Part shown: in pieces, positions 25,248 through 32,845 of the stretch
Layout of the letters: each line of letters starts with the position of its first letter
How positions within the stretch are numbered: the stretch's first letter is position 1
Origin: Lachnospiraceae bacterium
GTDB taxonomy: Bacteria > Bacillota > Clostridia > Lachnospirales > Lachnospiraceae
Direction of reading: 5' to 3'
Assembly (NCBI GenBank): GCA_022510565.1
Contig: JAFLTE010000013.1
Location: forward strand, 1 to 64,000
Length of the DNA stretch: 64,000 bases
Program-made: the position numbers and the translations under genes
Notes under the pieces: generated by a model
Database searches by the model: none
Seen by the model: the letters and a program-made list of their open reading frames with translations, nothing else
Told to the model about the DNA's origin: nothing

Positions 25248-25283
25248 GTTGACATTTGATAGGGATTTGAAAGAGAGAAAAGT

Positions 25284-25808
25284 ATGATTTATTATAACGA
25301 TAACATAATATTAATACGTGATATGGTTAAAAGCGACGCGCAGATTATTACAGATGGAGAGAGTGCTCAGGGATGGAACGCTACTGTAGATAAATATGAG
25401 ATGAGACTTCAGCATCAGGCGGAAGGGAAATCGGTGTCATTGGTTGCAGAGTATCAGGGGAATGTTGCCGGATATATCAATGTATATCCCAATTCCGAAT
25501 GGGATGCATTTGCCAATCAGGGTTGTTCTGAAATTGTCGATTTCGGAGTACTGGAAAAATATCGCAGGCACGGTATAGGTAGCAAACTGATGGATATAGC
25601 CGAGCAGATAGCAGAAGAATATTCGGATATTGTTTATCTGGCAGTTGGTCTGCATAGCGGATACGGAAGTGCGCAGAGAATGTATGTGAAGCGGGGATAT
25701 ATCCCTGACGGAACTGGTGCATGGTATGGAGATAAGGTCTGTGAACCGTACGCAGATTGTCGTAATGATGATGATTTGGTTTTGAATATGTCGAAAAGGC
25801 TGAGATAA
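25284..25808 (+). CDS. GNAT family N-acetyltransferase
   Basis: 174 residues. Acetyl-CoA loop Y-R-R-H-G-I-G-S (about 92-99), helix K-L-M-D-I-A, and C-terminal Y-V-K-R-G-Y. The GAGAGAA site before ATG 25284 is weak. It lies 36 bp after the methyltransferase and may close the same transcription unit. Substrate unknown. Confidence 0.85.
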   Translation: MIYYNDNIILIRDMVKSDAQIITDGESAQGWNATVDKYEMRLQHQAEGKSVSLVAEYQGNVAGYINVYPNSEWDAFANQGCSEIVDFGVLEKYRRHGIGSKLMDIAEQIAEEYSDIVYLAVGLHSGYGSAQRMYVKRGYIPDGTGAWYGDKVCEPYADCRNDDDLVLNMSKRLR

Positions 25809-25881
25809 ATTTCAGAAAGTAGCATCAAAGAAAATAGAGCAAAAAACATGCTTGGGAATGAAATAGATTCCGTGATAGCCA

Positions 25882-25910
25882 GTACACAGGGGCGTTGCGT
25901 GTGGTATAAT
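25882..25910 (+). promoter_or_regulatory. Extended -10 promoter, repeat copy 1
   Basis: TGG-TATAAT extended -10 at 25902-25910 with a poor -35. The 19-nt sequence at 25899-25917 (GTGTGG, TATAAT, CGGATAA) is repeated exactly at 27566-27584 before another gene. Confidence 0.65.
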
Positions 25911-25956
25911 CGGATAAGCAGATTGGAATTTATTGCTTAGCTTAAAGGAGACATCT

Positions 25957-26613
25957 ATGCTTGGTAAAGGCAATACAGCAGAAGTATTTGAATATGAACA
26001 GGGAAAAGTGTGCAAGTTATTTTTTGAAGGATATCCCCAACAGTATATAGAGCATGAATATCAAAATGCAAAAGAAGTATTTAGGTTAAAACTCAATATC
26101 CCAGAGCCATTCGGTCTTGTTACTATCAATCAACGAAATGGCATTATATACGAAAGAGTCGACGGGGAGCCACTTTTAAATCATTGGAAAAACACCAATA
26201 TTGACAAATCACTTGATATGTTTACACAAATACATCACGAATGGTTGGGAAATCACTCAACTAATGTGTTGTCCTACAAAGAATTTTTATCAATTCAAAT
26301 TAATAATGAAGTCATAGAGCACAAGAAACTAATGGAAGAAATATACGCATTACCTGATGATGATTGTATCTTGCATGGAGATTTTCATCCAAATAATGTA
26401 TTGGTAAGACTAAGCGACGGAGTGCCTGTTGTAATAGATTTTATGAATGTGTGTTATGGACCTGCACTATTTGATATAGCGAGAACATTTTTTCTGCTAA
26501 ATCAAGTGAATAGTTTTACTGCAAATAAATATTTAAAGAAAATGAATGTATCTGTAATAGATATTGCCCCGTACCTTAATGTTATTGAACAATGTCGGAA
26601 ATATGAAACTTAG
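25957..26613 (+). CDS. Aminoglycoside phosphotransferase-like kinase 2
   Basis: 218 residues. A glycine-rich start G-K-G-N-T-A-E-V (about 3-10) and C-K-L-F carry the ATP lysine as in protein-kinase-like folds; H-G-D-F-H-P-N-N (about 140-147) is the catalytic loop and V-I-D-F-M-N (about 160) the metal site. It is shorter than typical APH enzymes and has low similarity to the kinase at 23653. ATG 25957 follows AAAGGAG. It is followed by a frameshifted methyltransferase, making the second kinase-methyltransferase pair in 4 kb. Confidence 0.8.
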   Translation: MLGKGNTAEVFEYEQGKVCKLFFEGYPQQYIEHEYQNAKEVFRLKLNIPEPFGLVTINQRNGIIYERVDGEPLLNHWKNTNIDKSLDMFTQIHHEWLGNHSTNVLSYKEFLSIQINNEVIEHKKLMEEIYALPDDDCILHGDFHPNNVLVRLSDGVPVVIDFMNVCYGPALFDIARTFFLLNQVNSFTANKYLKKMNVSVIDIAPYLNVIEQCRKYET

Positions 26614-26666
26614 AAAATGTATGTTTCTTGTGTATAAATCTTAATTTATAGGAGAAGTGAGGCTAC

Positions 26667-27430
26667 ATGAAATATATAGAGGAAAATAAAAGAATATGGG
26701 ATAAGCGTTCAGAAAATAATGACATCTGGTCTATCCCTGTTACAAGCGATATGGTTAGACTTGCAAAAGAAGGGAAATGGAGCATTGTGCTTACTCCACA
26801 AAAGCCAGTCCCGTCTAGTTGGTTTTCTCAAAATCTTGCAAATAAGAAAATTCTTTGTTTAGCAAGTGGCGGAGGACAGCAAGGACCAATTTTAGCGGCA
26901 ACTGGAGCCGATGTAACTGTATTTGATAATAGTAAAAAACAGCTTGAAAAAGATGAATTTGTTGCTAAGAGAATAACTTAAAGATAAAAACGATTCAGGG
27001 CAATATGCAAGATTTATCGATGTTTGATGACGAAACATTCGATTGTATTATTCATCCTTGGTCAAATGGATATGTTGATGATATTTTACCTGTATGGCAA
27101 GAATGTGCACGAGTTTTAAAAAGAAAAGGCTATTTATTGGCGGGATTCGGAAATCCGATTGAGTATATTTTTAATGAAGACAAATTGGGACAAGGTGTTT
27201 TTGAAGTAGAAAACACCATTCCATACGCTGACATTGAACATATGGATGATGAAAAAGTGAGGGCGATTGTAGAAGAGGACGGCTATATTTGGAGTCACAC
27301 ATTAGAGGAACAAATACAAGGGCAAATTGAAGCAGGCTTTGCAATAGTTGGTTTTTATGAAGATATTGGCGGAACCGCATTAGACAAATATATGAACGGT
27401 TCTATGGCAACTAAAGCGATAAAAATATAA
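26667..27430 (+). pseudogene. Frameshifted class I SAM methyltransferase
   Basis: The N-terminal part (26667-26981) has the SAM site L-A-S-G-G-G-Q-Q-G-P and stops soon after F-V-A-K-R. The sequence continues in another frame from about 26973 with N-L-K-I-K-T-I-Q-G-N-M-Q-D to the stop at 27430, restoring the methyltransferase fold. Comparison with the homologue at 24462 places the lesion within about 26968-26974, so one base was lost (or two gained). Both halves otherwise look intact, so the mutation is recent or a sequencing error. AGGAGAAG precedes the start. Confidence 0.85.
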
Positions 27431-27480
27431 TGTAAACCACGGCAAAGATTTGACCCATGTCATTTCTGTTCCTTTTTCCC

Positions 27481-27518
27481 GGATGTGAGTAACCTTTTAG
27501 GTTCTCATATCCTTTTTT
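27481..27518 (+). terminator. Terminator after the methyltransferase pseudogene
   Basis: GGATGTGAG, TAACC pair with GGTTC, TCATATCC around a TTTTA loop, followed by six T residues. Confidence 0.85.
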
Positions 27519-27548
27519 ACGTATAATCTGAAAAGACATCCTTTTTGG

Positions 27549-27577
27549 TGGTGTGAGGTGTATGGGTGTGGTATAAT
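27549..27577 (+). promoter_or_regulatory. Extended -10 promoter, repeat copy 2
   Basis: Same TGG-TATAAT extended -10 as at 25902, in the same 19-nt repeat (27566-27584). Drives the truncated acetyltransferase and GNAT genes. Confidence 0.65.
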
Positions 27578-27609
27578 CGGATAAACAAAGAGTATTTAAG
27601 AGGTGCAGT

Positions 27610-27975
27610 ATGACAAACAAAGAGAAAATGCATAATATAGAACCTTATTTGCCAAATGATAGTGAAATATTGGAAGAGCAGATGAGCTATATAGAACCGT
27701 CTTTGCATGCGAATTGGGGCGGACCTCCATTATTGCCTGAACTCCGTGAAAAGGGTTATCAATACAATGCACCTGTTCATATCGGAAGAAGCTGCTGGCT
27801 TGGTGCAGGCGTGATTACTGTTCCCGGAATAAATGATGGGGATAATGTTGTAATCGGTGCGGGCAGCATTGTTACGAAGGATATTCCATCCAATGTTTTG
27901 GCTGCCGGTAATCCATGTAAAGTTTTGCGCGAAATCAACGAGCATGACAAGGAGCATCTATGGATACGTCTGTGA
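27610..27975 (+). pseudogene. LacA/Maa-type sugar O-acetyltransferase with core deletion
   Basis: 121 residues, against about 190-200 for the family. The N-terminus (K-E-K-M-H-N-I-E-P-Y-L-P-N-D) is the maltose-acetyltransferase cap, and the C-terminus from P-V-H-I-G-R-S-C-W-L-G to the end is the last left-handed beta-helix coils. The roughly 80 residues in between, including the catalytic histidine region and the first hexapeptide coils, are missing without a frameshift. The product is probably inactive. It overlaps the next GNAT gene by 16 bp. Confidence 0.75.
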
Positions 27976-28496
27976 GATTGGTTGTACCCACGATGGAATA
28001 TGAAAAAGAGATACAAGCATTTCGCCAAGAATTTGTAATGAATGGTGGGGACATGGATGGTTGTTTATCTCTTAGAAGAATGGAAAATATCGCGGAGTGG
28101 ATAAAACAGGTGGAAGATTGTTCAAAGGCGGAAACCTGCCCTGCCAAATGGGTTCCTCAGACTCAATATATTTATGTGCGTGAGACTGATAATAAAGTGG
28201 TCGGAGTTATTCAAATCCGACATTACTTTAATGAGTTTCTGGAAAAGTATGCGGGACATATCGGATATTCAGTATGCCATTCAGAAAGAAGAAAAGGTTA
28301 TGCTACCCAGATGCTTCGGGATGTTCTCCCGGAGTGTGTGAAGCTGGGACTTGACAAAATACTTGTATGCTGTTTGGAGGATAATGAAGGAAGCCGCAGA
28401 ACCATTTTGAACAATGGTGGTATATATGAATCTACTGTCTATGAACCGGATGGTAAGGTTAATTTGGAAAGATATTGGATTGCGCTTTCTAAATGA
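27960..28496 (+). CDS. GNAT family N-acetyltransferase
   Basis: 178 residues. Acetyl-CoA loop S-E-R-R-K-G-Y-A-T (about 102-110) and a C-terminal N-N-G-G-I-Y-E segment, as in RimJ/RimL-like GNATs with a longer N-terminus. The start overlaps the end of the truncated O-acetyltransferase, so translation is coupled. Substrate unknown. Confidence 0.85.
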   Translation: MDTSVRLVVPTMEYEKEIQAFRQEFVMNGGDMDGCLSLRRMENIAEWIKQVEDCSKAETCPAKWVPQTQYIYVRETDNKVVGVIQIRHYFNEFLEKYAGHIGYSVCHSERRKGYATQMLRDVLPECVKLGLDKILVCCLEDNEGSRRTILNNGGIYESTVYEPDGKVNLERYWIALSK

Positions 28497-28539
28497 AGAA
28501 CGTGCGCATTAACAATTATTCTATGGAAAGGAGCATATT

Positions 28540-28908
28540 ATGACAGAGAAAATGGAAGCCCGTATAGCATTATGTAAGTGTAAAGAGGGCAGAAGAGCAT
28601 ATGGAGTCCGTTTCGAGAAGGACGGCAGCGGATGGAAATATACATGGGCATTTCCTGTAAAAGAAGCATCTGCAAAGAGAGAAGGATACGACGCTACGAA
28701 GATTACCGGTAGTATCGGTCCTGATGCCAATTATCCGGGGTGTCCTTTTTGTGGGGCAAAGAGCTTTATAATCTGCGTTTGCGGCAAATTAAACTGCAAT
28801 AATATTAATATGGAAAACGCGAATTTTACATGTGATTGGTGTGGTACGAGCGGTAAACTGTCCGGCGGCTATGACGGTTCCGGTTTTGGTTCGGGTGGCG
28901 ATATATAG
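28540..28908 (+). CDS. TerY-C metal-binding domain protein
   Basis: 122 residues. An N-terminal domain (1-62) of beta type is followed by a double zinc ribbon: C-P-F-C-G (about 68-72), C-V-C-G (about 79-82) and C-D-W-C-G (about 98-102). This is the arrangement of the TerY-C domain, found in tellurite-resistance and phosphorylation-linked gene clusters. Here it is alone, with a strong AAAGGAG site and its own terminator. The tail is Gly-rich. Function unknown. Confidence 0.7.
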   Translation: MTEKMEARIALCKCKEGRRAYGVRFEKDGSGWKYTWAFPVKEASAKREGYDATKITGSIGPDANYPGCPFCGAKSFIICVCGKLNCNNINMENANFTCDWCGTSGKLSGGYDGSGFGSGGDI

Positions 28909-28951
28909 AAGAAGATTGTTGTGGAGGTTGACACAAGTGTCACTATTTATG

Positions 28952-28982
28952 GGGCTTTCCAAGATTTTGGAAGGCTCTTTTT
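28952..28982 (+). terminator. Terminator of the TerY-C gene
   Basis: GGGCTTTCCA pairs with TGGAAGGCTC around AGATTT, followed by TTTTT. Confidence 0.85.
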
Positions 28983-29013
28983 ATTATAGATGTTATAGAC
29001 CCAATTTTTCTGC

Positions 29014-29044
29014 TTGACCTTGTCCTCGGGACATAGTTTACACT
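29014..29044 (+). promoter_or_regulatory. MerR-type promoter/operator of the ABC exporter operon
   Basis: TTGACC and TACACT are separated by 19 bp, longer than the normal 17, and the spacer contains a dyad TGTCC-TCG-GGACA (29021-29033) with further AC/GT pairs outside. This is the classical architecture of MerR-family promoters, where the regulator bends the DNA to align the boxes. The MerR gene at 31715 is the last gene of the operon it would control. Transcription starts about 29051. Confidence 0.85.
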
Positions 29045-29110
29045 TCTACATAGAGAAAGTTTGGAAAAGATAGATGTCGAAAGCATCAAACCGTATAGTG
29101 GAGAATTATT

Positions 29111-30076
29111 TTGAAAATTATAAAGCAGCTTATTAAATTACACAGAGTACTTTTTACGATAGCGATTCTGTTCACATTCTTATCTATCATATTAGGTTTA
29201 TGTTGGAACAAATGTTTAGCCGAGATGATTGATTTATTGGGAGATTCAAATTTTTTTAAATTTGGGGACCAGCAGAGTGAACTGTTTCCTTTTATAATGA
29301 CCGGAATATATATAATTCTCTTACATACGATAAGCGAATATCTGTCATCCTATCTGGCTTCCTATACTTGTGAAGTCTTTGCACATGAAATGCGAATGGG
29401 ATATGTCAGATATTATTTAGAAAGTGATATTCGAATGCTTTCAAAACTCAATGTTGGAGAAGAGCAATCTGCTATGCAAAATGAGTTGAAAGATATTTCT
29501 GATTATATGAATGAAAATCTCTTCTCATTAATGAAGCAATTTGGAATGTTTATTGTTACCGTTGTGTTTTTGTTGTGTCGGAATTCCAAGTTGGCTGCGC
29601 TTTCCATGCTTCCGGTGGTTCCACTGATTGTTTATTGTTCCTTTTCCAGTAAGATTATTAGAAATTATACAGAAAAGTGCCAAGACAGCAAGAAGAAAAT
29701 CAATGGGTTGGCAGATGTCATTCTGGAATTATTCCCGATGATTCAAGTTTATGGCGCGAACAAGCTGATTGGCAACACAATGCAGGAAAGACTTTTGGAA
29801 TGGGAAGACACAAATATCAAGAAAGAACGGGTTTCTGCCAGGCTCATGTCTCTTTCCGGCGTGCTTTCATTTATACCGCTTTTGCTGTTACTTGGTATGG
29901 GCGGATTCATGGTGATTCATGGCGAAATCAGCATAGGGACTTTTTATATTTTTATCAATCTGTCGGGGAATGTTTCGGGATTCTTACAGAATATGCCGGG
30001 CATTTATGCCAATTTCCGACAATTTAGTGCATCTGTTGGCAGGCTGCAAGAAAAACTTGTGCTGAAGGGAGTATGA
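29111..30076 (+). CDS. ABC exporter membrane subunit A (no ATPase domain)
   Basis: 321 residues with about six membrane helices of the type I exporter fold; no nucleotide-binding domain follows. The start is TTG at 29111 with GGAGA upstream. The last residues run straight into the ATPase gene by an ATGA overlap. It looks like a split version of an exporter half-transporter, with the membrane and ATPase parts on separate genes. First gene behind the MerR-type promoter; cargo probably the inducer of the MerR protein. Confidence 0.8.
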   Translation: MKIIKQLIKLHRVLFTIAILFTFLSIILGLCWNKCLAEMIDLLGDSNFFKFGDQQSELFPFIMTGIYIILLHTISEYLSSYLASYTCEVFAHEMRMGYVRYYLESDIRMLSKLNVGEEQSAMQNELKDISDYMNENLFSLMKQFGMFIVTVVFLLCRNSKLAALSMLPVVPLIVYCSFSSKIIRNYTEKCQDSKKKINGLADVILELFPMIQVYGANKLIGNTMQERLLEWEDTNIKKERVSARLMSLSGVLSFIPLLLLLGMGGFMVIHGEISIGTFYIFINLSGNVSGFLQNMPGIYANFRQFSASVGRLQEKLVLKGV

Positions 30077-30735
30077 ATGGAGCAAACATGAATCAATACG
30101 CAGTTTACTTGGGAAATATCTCATTTTCATATGAGGATAACATGGTGATAAAGAACCTGTCGCTCAGCGTGAAGTCCGGTGAACACATAGGCATCGTGGG
30201 AGACAGCGGATGCGGCAAAAGCACTGTATTGAAGATACTTGCCGGTCTCTACGAACCTGATTGTGGAAAGACTACCATAGCAGGAGAGTGTTCGCCAGAG
30301 AAAATCAGAGAGAAGGAGGCTCTTGTTATGCAGCACAATAGCCTTTTTCCTTTGTCTATCAGGGATAATATTACTTGCGGTCATGATATTTCAGAAGAGA
30401 AAGTAAGAGCTGCTTGCGAGAATGCTAGCCTCACGAAATGGATTGAGAGTCTTCCGAATGGATTGGACACGAATGTGGGAGAGCGGGGGAATCAGGTATC
30501 CGGCGGGCAGGCGCAGCGCATTCAAATCGCCAGAGCACTTTGCAAGGATGCGCCAATTGTTCTGCTGGACGAGCCGGTTTCCGCCTTGGACCAGGATACC
30601 GGACATTCGGTTTTGAATGCCTTAAATAGGCTGACGGATGGTAAGACAGTGATTCACGTTACTCATCATCAAGAGATGTTGGATAAAAGTTATACGGTTT
30701 ATCGTATGATAGGAGGGAAATTGGTTCGTGAGTGA
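30073..30735 (+). CDS. ABC exporter ATP-binding subunit
   Basis: 220 residues. Walker A G-D-S-G-C-G-K-S-T (about 45-53), Q loop, signature V-S-G-G-Q-A-Q-R (about 142-149), Walker B V-L-L-D-E-P (about 165), H-V-T-H-H switch. It belongs to the exporter (ABCB/MsbA-like) class. ATG 30073 overlaps the first subunit's stop; ATG 30088 with a GGAG site is an alternative. Its end overlaps the GTG start of subunit B by 8 bp. It is the only ATPase gene in the operon. Confidence 0.9.
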   Translation: MNGANMNQYAVYLGNISFSYEDNMVIKNLSLSVKSGEHIGIVGDSGCGKSTVLKILAGLYEPDCGKTTIAGECSPEKIREKEALVMQHNSLFPLSIRDNITCGHDISEEKVRAACENASLTKWIESLPNGLDTNVGERGNQVSGGQAQRIQIARALCKDAPIVLLDEPVSALDQDTGHSVLNALNRLTDGKTVIHVTHHQEMLDKSYTVYRMIGGKLVRE

Positions 30736-31681
30736 CTTTGGGAAATTGATAAAGAGAATGGGCATCCGGCGCAAATACATATTTTTACTGCTCTTAAGGT
30801 CTCCTTTTGACGCTATTAGAACTTGGATGTTAGCAGGTTTATTGAAGTCTGTTTTTCTCTGTTTGGAGACGGGCAATTCGGGTAAGCTAGCAGCAATATG
30901 TGTGGTTTATGGCTTGATATGTGTCATGCTGTTTATCTATAATGGAACTGTGTGGAGCAGTTATGCAGCATTTTCCGCTAAAACAGAAGCGGGACTGCAG
31001 AAAGCGATGTTAGGCAAGATTCTGAGTATGCCTCTGAAACGGGTAGATTCTCATTATGGCGGGGAGTGGATTACGAGATTAAATAGTGATATACAAGCAG
31101 CTTTTACAATGATGAACGGTCCGTTGAATATTCCGCATGTAGTGGTTGCTGTCATAAATACATTGATGTCCTCTTTCCTGATGTTCAGAAGCAGTTTCCT
31201 TTTGTTTGGTGTAACATGGTTATTAATTCTTCCACAATTATTGATTAACTATAAAATAGTGCTTGGGTATCTTCCAAAGCTGAAGGAAGAATCTCAGAAT
31301 TTCCTGTCGGATAATACTTCCGCTATCAAGCCGCTTATTGCAGATGCAGATACGATTTTGCTATATGATGCCGGAGAATTGATGATGAAAACCTGTGATG
31401 GGGCTAGCAGGAAACTGATGAAGATTAATATGAAAATGCATGTGAGAAGTGCTTTGGGCGATGTGTTTATGCGCCTTTTCGGTATGGGTGGATATCTGAT
31501 GATTCTGCTTCTGGGATATATGTTTATATATAATGGAGCTATGGATTTTTCGGATGTGGTTTATTGTTTTCAGGTGAGAGGCGCTATATTAGCAGGGATG
31601 CTTATGCTCATTACCTGCTTAAACAACCTAAGGGCGAATTCAGTTTGTGTAAAAAGAATCAACGATACATTTGAAGAGTAG
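30728..31681 (+). CDS. ABC exporter membrane subunit B (no ATPase domain)
   Basis: 317 residues with about six membrane helices, again the type I exporter fold without an ATPase domain. GTG 30728 overlaps the stop of the ATPase gene. It differs strongly from subunit A, so the pair is a heterodimer. Either both membrane subunits share two copies of the single ATPase, or a second ATPase gene was lost; the frame ends cleanly at a stop and the MerR gene follows after 33 bp, with no ATPase remnant visible. Confidence 0.8.
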   Translation: MSDFGKLIKRMGIRRKYIFLLLLRSPFDAIRTWMLAGLLKSVFLCLETGNSGKLAAICVVYGLICVMLFIYNGTVWSSYAAFSAKTEAGLQKAMLGKILSMPLKRVDSHYGGEWITRLNSDIQAAFTMMNGPLNIPHVVVAVINTLMSSFLMFRSSFLLFGVTWLLILPQLLINYKIVLGYLPKLKEESQNFLSDNTSAIKPLIADADTILLYDAGELMMKTCDGASRKLMKINMKMHVRSALGDVFMRLFGMGGYLMILLLGYMFIYNGAMDFSDVVYCFQVRGAILAGMLMLITCLNNLRANSVCVKRINDTFEE

Positions 31682-31714
31682 TGAAATCATTAAAATTTTG
31701 AACGGAAGGTGCCT

Positions 31715-32185
31715 ATGAAAGAGAATCTCATGCTAATCGGAGAAATTGCAGAGTTTTTTGGTGTTTCCAGAAAGGCAATGCGTTTATATGAAAAGAAGGG
31801 AATTATAAAGCCGGTAAAAGTAGATGCTTCGAATGGATATCGTTACTATTCGGCAGAGCAGGTGGAGCAGCTGAATGCGCTGTTGGAACTCAAAGCACTG
31901 GGGTTTTCCCTCGATGAAATCAAAATGGTTACTGACGGGAAAACAACAAAAGAACTTTTGTTCAAGTTGCTTGAGAAAAAGCAGCAGGCATGGCAGGAAG
32001 CAATGAACGCCGCAAAATATAAAATGGAATGTTTGGATAGCATTATGCATAATCTGCAAAAATCACAAACCGCAGATAAGATTACTGAAATGACAGATGA
32101 AGAGCGGGCATGGCTTCTTGTTAAAATGGTTTGTATTGAAGATGTCAGGGCACAGAAGATTCTGAGTGAGGCATTGTGGTTGTGA
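31715..32185 (+). CDS. MerR-family transcriptional regulator
   Basis: 156 residues. The N-terminal winged helix-turn-helix (I-G-E-I-A-E-F-F-G-V-S-R-K-A-M-R-L-Y-E, about 5-25; G-Y-R-Y-Y, about 40) is typical of MerR proteins; a dimer coiled coil follows (about 75-115). The C-terminal effector part is short (about 40 residues), so it is not a full BmrR-type drug-binding domain. ATG 31715 has GGAAGG upstream. It most likely binds the dyad at 29021-29033 and so autoregulates the exporter operon. Confidence 0.9.
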   Translation: MKENLMLIGEIAEFFGVSRKAMRLYEKKGIIKPVKVDASNGYRYYSAEQVEQLNALLELKALGFSLDEIKMVTDGKTTKELLFKLLEKKQQAWQEAMNAAKYKMECLDSIMHNLQKSQTADKITEMTDEERAWLLVKMVCIEDVRAQKILSEALWL

Positions 32186-32296
32186 TAGGAAATAAGCGGC
32201 AATGGATGCAGCAAACGTTAAAATATGATACAATTTACTCATACAAACACGTTATCAGAACGTAATATATTAAAACCAAGGAAAGGGGAGAAATTC

Positions 32297-32362
32297 ATGA
32301 AACGAAAAATGCAAGCGTTATACCAAAACGGAGTCAAGGGTCCTTTTGCCCATGCAGAATAG
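32297..32362 (+). CDS. Short leader ORF (21 codons) before CD3324 gene 2
   Basis: A 21-codon frame with a strong GAAAGGGGAG site. It encodes M-K-R-K-M-Q-A-L-Y-Q-N-G and ends in F-A-H-A-E-stop. The last four codons form the 5' arm of a perfect 11-bp hairpin. The layout copies that at 17032: strong site, 20-25 codons, hairpin across the ORF end, then a CD3324 gene. The peptide sequences themselves are different, which points to the act of translation rather than the peptide product as the signal. Confidence 0.55.
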   Translation: MKRKMQALYQNGVKGPFAHAE

Positions 32363-32387
32363 CGGGCATATAGAACTCTGCATGGGC
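32348..32387 (+). promoter_or_regulatory. 11-bp hairpin across the leader ORF stop, putative attenuator
   Basis: GCCCATGCAGA at 32348-32358 and TCTGCATGGGC at 32377-32387 are perfectly complementary. An alternative pairing, TGCCC with GGGCA inside the loop, competes for the same 5' arm. There is no T-run, so it is not a simple intrinsic terminator. Confidence 0.55.
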
Positions 32388-32453
32388 TGATAACACTATA
32401 TGTTCTGCTGTTTCTGCACTTTATTTATGAAGAATAAATAAGGAGCGGTAAAG

Positions 32454-32711
32454 ATGAAATATATCAATGCAGCAGAAATATTGCCGGATGAATTACTAAA
32501 AGAGCTTCAAACATATGCTGATGGAGATGTGCTTTATATTCCAAAGGCTTCAACGAAAAAGGAATGGGGGACTGCCAGCGGTTCACGTACATTTTATGAG
32601 GAACGCAACAGGGAAATTCAAAGACTTTATAGAGAGGGTCATTCCATGGATGCGTTAGTGAAGCAGTATGGTCTGGCATATAGTACAATCAAAAAAATTA
32701 TATATGGATAA
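32454..32711 (+). CDS. CD3324-family (Mor-like) helix-turn-helix protein 2
   Basis: 85 residues, a clear homologue of the protein at 17194: Y-I-N-A-A-E-I-L-P at the start, L-Y-I-P near 25, W-G-T-A-S-G near 38, E-R-N-R-E-I and the helix-turn-helix M-D-A-L-V-K-Q-Y-G-L-x-x-x-T-I-K-K-I-I-Y at the end. AGGAGCGG precedes ATG 32454. Role unknown; the family is predicted to bind DNA. Preceded by a leader ORF plus hairpin and followed by a terminator, so it is an autonomous unit. Confidence 0.8.
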   Translation: MKYINAAEILPDELLKELQTYADGDVLYIPKASTKKEWGTASGSRTFYEERNREIQRLYREGHSMDALVKQYGLAYSTIKKIIYG

Positions 32712-32718
32712 TGACGGG

Positions 32719-32752
32719 ACGCTTGCTGTGTAAAATAGCAGGCGTTCTTTGT
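32719..32752 (+). terminator. Terminator after CD3324 gene 2
   Basis: ACGCTTGCT pairs with AGCAGGCGT (one G-U) followed by TCTTT. Confidence 0.75.
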
Positions 32753-32845
32753 GGTGAGATTGATTATAACCATTCTTTCTGCTTGTGCGGGTGTTTTTCC
32801 TTTTCTACAATAATATCAGTGATTGGCATGGAAGGAGAAAGACAG

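Noticed and set aside
28986..29013. A 5' gene in the region before the MerR-type promoter
   Set aside because: The stretch only holds the end of the TerY-C terminator and the promoter flank.
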